From Lingula anatina (taxonomy: Eukaryota; Brachiopoda; Lingulata; Lingulida; Lingulidae): a stretch of DNA of 64,000 nt. Of the stretch, positions 59,968 through 64,000 are shown piece by piece. The translations under genes were made by a program, and so were the position numbers. The stretch is taken from NCBI RefSeq assembly GCF_001039355.2, contig NW_019775390.1, forward strand, positions 377,160-441,159. The letters are read 5' to 3'. Positions within the stretch are counted from its first letter, which is position 1, and every line of letters starts with the position of its first letter. The notes under the pieces were generated by a model, which had not been told where the DNA came from, did not search any database, and saw nothing but the letters and a program-made list of their open reading frames with translations.

Positions 59968-62900
59968 CTACCTCCGCCCGGTTATCTTAATGTTCGTCAG
60001 GGCAGAATGTCGTGCTTTGGATTTATTAAAGTTATGATGCTGGTGCTGTGTTGATCCTGGGGGGCCTCCCTGAGGGGGCCCCCCTTGTCCATACATATTA
60101 CCACCACCTGAAAACCCCTGTTCGGGCCCCTGCTGCTGTGGGGGAAATTGTCCTTGAAATCCACCGGGCCCCATCATTTGAGGTTTGTTGTAATTTCCAA
60201 ACTCTTGAAACCCAGCACCTTGCTGGCCAGGAAACCCTCCCTGGGGTTGTTGCTGCTGACCTGGGGGGCCTCCTTGGTACCCCGCCCCCTGTGGCTGAGG
60301 GGGTGGGGCCTGCCCCTGAGGGTAGGGTGCAGGGGGGTAGGTCTGATTTTGAAACCCGTACCCCTGCTGTTGCTGTGGTGGCTGCTGCTGAGGGGGGAGA
60401 GGTTGAGACTGGAAGTTTCTTTGTTGGTATCCCGCCTGTTGCCCCACTGGAGGGGGTGGCTGTTGGTACATACCAGGAGGCTGTTGAGGCTGCTGTTGTT
60501 GTTGCTGATATTGTACCTGTCCTGCCTGTCCCGGATAGGGTTGCTGCTGCTGATAGGGCACCTGTTGTTGTTGTTGTTGTTGGTATCCAGGTTGCTGCTG
60601 TGGGAAGGCAGTACTGGTAGAGAATGTAGCTGGGGCAGTAGCCTGGTTGTACACAGGGGCAGGAGTGCCTGACTGGGGGTTATAGCCAACACTGCCTGCC
60701 GTACTGGCCTGGTTGATCAGAGACTTGATATCCTGGGAGCCCTCCTGGGACATGAAGGAGGAGGTGTACATCTGTGAGGACATGTAGGGGTTATAGCTGC
60801 TGTAGGTAGTCTGTGCTGGTTGTGGGGGTAGAGCAGGGGGTGGCTGCTGATAGGGGGTGGTATACTGCCCTGGGGTGGGGGTCCCCACAGGCTGGGTCAC
60901 ACTGCCGTACTGACCTCCTGGGGTGCCTGCTACCACCCCCTGAGGGGGTACTGGCCCTGGCTGGGGGGTGAGGGGTTTCTCCACAGGCTGTTGTCCGGCA
61001 TAGTGCGATGGCCTCCCTGGGGATGTGGGTGTGCTGGGTCCCCTGGAGGGTTTGGCCCCAGGGGTGGGGGTGACACTGGAGGACCTGCTACCATCCTGTC
61101 TGGGGACCTTAGCTGGCTGTGGGGGTTCTGGGGGTGTGGACTGCAAATAGAATACAAGGTACTTGAATGAAGTCAATGTGATATACAATACTTCAGTAAG
61201 GTGAACTGGTGGAATATTTTGTCTTTTTTTTTGTAATAATCCAATGCAATTCTAAGAAACTATTTATCACACAGGGGGTGTGGACTTGAAACAGAATTAA
61301 AGGTTTTATATTTGCATAAAGTCAATGTGAATCAGAGTACTCACTTTCTTAATGTGAAACACTTTCAGTGATCCCCCCCCCCTTTTTTTTCAATTCAATG
61401 CAAGTCCAAGACAATGTAGTTCTGACACTTACAGGTTTCTTCACTGGCAGTGCCTGCTGCTGCTGTAGTAACAGCTGTCTCTGTTCAGGAGTTCTGTTGG
61501 TAATCATGGGAGGGGACTCCGCNTGGCCCCATCATTTGAGGTTTGTTATAATTTCCAAACTCTTGAAACCCAGCACCTTGCTGGCCAGGAAATCCTCCCT
61601 GGGGTTGTTGCTGCTGACCTGGGGGGCCTCCTTGGTACCCCGCCCCCTGTGGCTGAGGGGGTGGGGCCTGCCCCTGAGGGTAGGGTGCAGGGGGGTAGGT
61701 CTGATTTTGAAACCCGTACCCCTGCTGTTGCTGTGGTGGCTGCTGCTGAGGGGGGAGAGGTTGAGACTGGAAGTTTCTTTGTTGGTATCCCGCCTGTTGC
61801 CCCACTGGAGGGGGTGGCTGTTGGTACATACCAGGAGGCTGTTGAGGCTGCTGTTGTTGTTGCTGATATTGTACCTGTCCTGCCTGTAGCGGATAGGGTT
61901 GCTGCTGCTGATAGGGCACCTGTTGTTGCTGTTGTTGGTATCCAGCCTGCTGCTGTGGGAAGGCAGTACTGGTAGAGAATGTAGCTGGGGCAGTAGCCTG
62001 GTTGTACACAGGGGCAGGAGTGCCTGACTGGGGGTTATAACCAACACTGCCTGCTGTACTGGCCTGGTTAATCAGAGACTTGATGTCCTGGGAGCCCTCC
62101 TGGGACATGAAGGAAGAGGTGTACATCTGAGAGGACATGTAGGGGTTATAGCTGCTGTAGGTAGTCTGTGCTGGTTGAGGGGGTAGAGCAGGGGGTGGCT
62201 GCTGATAAGGGGGGTTATACTGCCCCGGGGTGGGGGTCCCCACGGGCTGGGCCACACTGCCGTACTGACCCCCTGGGGTGCCTGCTACCACCCCCTGAGG
62301 GGGTACTGGCCCTGGCTGGGGGGTGAGGGGTTTCTCCACAGGCTGTTGTCCAGCATAGTGCGATGGCTTCCCTGGGGATGTGGGTGTGCTGGGTCCCCTG
62401 GAGGGTTTGGCCCCAGGGGTGGGGGTGACACTGGAGGACCTGCTACCATCCTGTCTGGGGACCTTAGCTGGCTGTGGGGGTTCTGGGGGTGTGGACTGCA
62501 AATAGAATACAAGGTGCTGTTCTTGAATGAAGTCAATGTGATATACAATACTTCAGTAAGGTGAACTAGTGGAATATTTTGCCTTTTTTTTGTAATAATC
62601 CAATGCAATTCTAAGACACTATTTATCACACAGGGGGTGTGGACTTGAAATAGAATTAAAGGTTTTGTATTTGCATAAAGTCAATGTGAATCAGAGTACT
62701 CACTTTCTTAATGTGAAACACTTTCAGTGTCCCCCCCCCCCTTTTTTTTTCAATTCAATGCAAGTCCAAGACAATGTAGTTCTGACACTTACAGGTTTCT
62801 TCACTGGCAGTGCCTGCTGCTGTTGTAGTAACAGCTGCCTCTGTTCAGGAGTTCTGTTGGTAATCATGGGAGGAGACTCGGCCCTCTTCTGGGGGTTGCT

Positions 62901-63859
62901 GGAGTACAGGTCCAACACTCGGTGACAGATGTCTGAGAGAAAAAGAAACAATTTTGTTACTCTAGAATCAAATTACACACCTAATGACACTATTTAAAAT
63001 AGAACCTGGGGTACTTTTTTAACTTATTTTTTCATAAATACCTTTTCCAGGTTTAGAGACCAATATCTGTAAATTCACTGCAAACACATCTTCAGGCTTT
63101 GAAGCTCATGGCAAGTTTTAAAATTTCAATAGACATCACTTTCTGTTAAGAATTTATAACTATAGCCTCACCTTCTAATAACTCCAGAGTAGCGTCCTCT
63201 ACAAAGTGTTCCCACCACTTCCCCTTGGTTCCTGGCACCCTGCCTTCCCAGTCTGTAATATCAAACTTGGACAGTCTGCTGGCCAGGTAGATCAGTGCGA
63301 CAGCCACTATGTCTGGCTCCCACTCCAGGCACAGAGTGGTACACAGGCTGGAAGAGACAGGGGTGAATGAATTTTAATTCTAAAATTTTAATTAAAAAAA
63401 TTCCAATTATGGGCATAAGATGAAATAGGAATCTACTTCAGCGTGGTACATGGGCTGGAAGAGGCAGGGATGAATCACATGAACTTCTAAAATGGGTACA
63501 TTACAGCATAGGATGAAATAGGAATCTACATCATGAATTTAACAATATCTTATCTTTATAGGAGGAACCAGTTTGTGTAACACAGAAATGTAAATAGCAT
63601 AAGACAGTCCTTTGAATTAATTTCAAACAGTCAACTATAGCACTTTGCATAATGAAGCTTCCTATACAGGTCTAAAATGCTGCTGCCTGTTTCTTACTAT
63701 ATCCATTTATAAGCTTTTACATATCATTATTCTGCAACAACATTGTTATACAGTATTTTATAAAAAGGATTATACTAATTTTTGCCTCTAATTAGCCATA
63801 CCCGTCATTGATAAATGTCCATGCCATCTGCACCATCTTCTGGACTTTCTGTTTATCAC
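59968..63859 (-). CDS. CCNK: Cyclin K, 3' part of gene (5' end outside window; last exon duplicated)
   Basis: Regulatory subunit of CDK12/CDK13, which phosphorylate the RNA polymerase II C-terminal domain. Exons seen, in transcript order: 63,859-63,802; 63,347-63,172; 62,932-62,793; then a last exon at 61,140-59,968. VQKMVQMAWTFIND, GLCTTLCLEWEPDIVAVALI and WWEHFVEDATLELLEDICHR match the second cyclin fold of cyclin K. The C-terminal roughly 390 residues are rich in Pro, Gln, Gly and Tyr, with NPYMSSQMYTSSFMSQEGSQ comparable to the YMTGMSTTSSYMSGEGYQ segment of human cyclin K. A second, truncated last exon (62,496-61,504) and a fragment of the preceding exon (61,502-61,431) flank a single N at 61,503. 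Only one set is likely real. Reading starts at the window edge, so the N-terminal cyclin fold is missing. Confidence 0.9.
61142..62520. repeat. Unmerged duplicate of cyclin K last exon around single N (61,503)
   Basis: Left of the N: last exon, its upstream intron and the first part of the preceding exon up to ggaggggactccgc. Right of the N: the last exon again from tggccccatcatttgaggtt onward, the intron again and the complete preceding exon at 62,793-62,932. The copies differ by few substitutions and by Gln-codon number (for example QQQQQQQ versus QQQQQ before VPYQQQQ). This is a contig overlap from two alleles rather than a gene feature. Confidence 0.85.
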
Positions 63860-63956
63860 CTGAAATATAACAGCTTTGTGTTAGCAATAGATCTCTTTTC
63901 ATTTGGATAGTTAAGACTAGGACAAAATATATTTGGTATAGTCTCCAACATACAAT

Positions 63957-63996
63957 GGTGTGTGTGTGTGTGTGTGTGTTGGGGGGGGGGGGGGGT
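63957..63996. repeat. GT and G homopolymer run at window end
   Basis: About eleven GT units followed by a run of more than 15 G, in a cyclin K intron. Similar C/G runs occur at 5,946, 7,591, 18,670, 48,099, 48,243, 61,373 and 62,731. Confidence 0.9.
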
Positions 63997-64000
63997 TCTT

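Noticed and set aside
60048-60672. Plus-strand frames of 170-190 codons opposite cyclin K
   Set aside because: They are shadows of the Pro/Gln/Gly-rich last exon, whose codon bias keeps the opposite strand free of stops. The same shadows recur in the duplicated exon.
1-64000. tRNA or rRNA genes
   Set aside because: Scanning by eye on both strands found no convincing tRNA A/B boxes with a cloverleaf and no rRNA-like segments. A covariance-model search would be needed to exclude degenerate copies.

Overview
The window is animal nuclear DNA. Genes are split by short GT-AG introns, intergenic DNA is AT-rich, and small inverted-repeat transposons are frequent. The intronless RING/B-box/NHL genes and the unmerged allelic sequence suggest a highly heterozygous invertebrate bilaterian. 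A mollusc fits well; a brachiopod or amphioxus cannot be excluded. No bacterial, phage or CRISPR content was seen.

Layout: 1-3,994 holds a 575-bp tandem repeat, CT-rich tracts and a MITE. 3,995-11,103 (-) is a nine-exon, 812-aa C2H2 zinc-finger gene with a glutamine-rich exon. 13,572-17,927 (-) is an eight-exon WWOX orthologue (404 aa) with only one recognisable WW domain. 19,105-33,799 (-) is a complete 21-exon MTBP orthologue (968 aa), the Treslin partner in replication-origin firing. Its intron 9 holds a TRIM-NHL gene on the opposite strand. A divergent aldo-keto reductase gene starts 352 bp from the MTBP start codon. I checked splice phases by hand for these genes, and every reading frame closes without a remainder.

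From about 36.5 to 47.76 kb the order TRIM / MTBP exons 9-1 / aldo-keto reductase appears a second time. In the first copy the TRIM gene has a frameshift and the reductase has a nonsense codon; in the second copy both are intact. The second block lies between two single-N joins, and the sequence to its right resembles the first copy more than the second. My preferred reading is an alternative-haplotype contig placed in series rather than a true tandem duplication. Two other single-N joins (24,223 and 61,503) also separate repeated sequence.

48-51 kb is transposon-rich intergenic DNA. 51.3-57.0 kb (-) holds an ATF3/JDP2-like bZIP gene (180 aa, three exons) and two further paralogous first exons that have no visible bZIP exons. 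59,968 to the window end (-) is the 3' part of a cyclin K gene, with its proline/glutamine-rich last exon present twice around a join.

Several genes concern transcription and the cell cycle (cyclin K, ATF3-like, MTBP, zinc finger), but I see no operon-like or pathway logic linking them. The main points for follow-up are the haplotype block with opposite gene integrity, a fast-diverging 74-codon frame in MTBP intron 9, the orphan ATF3-like first exons, and the single-WW WWOX.
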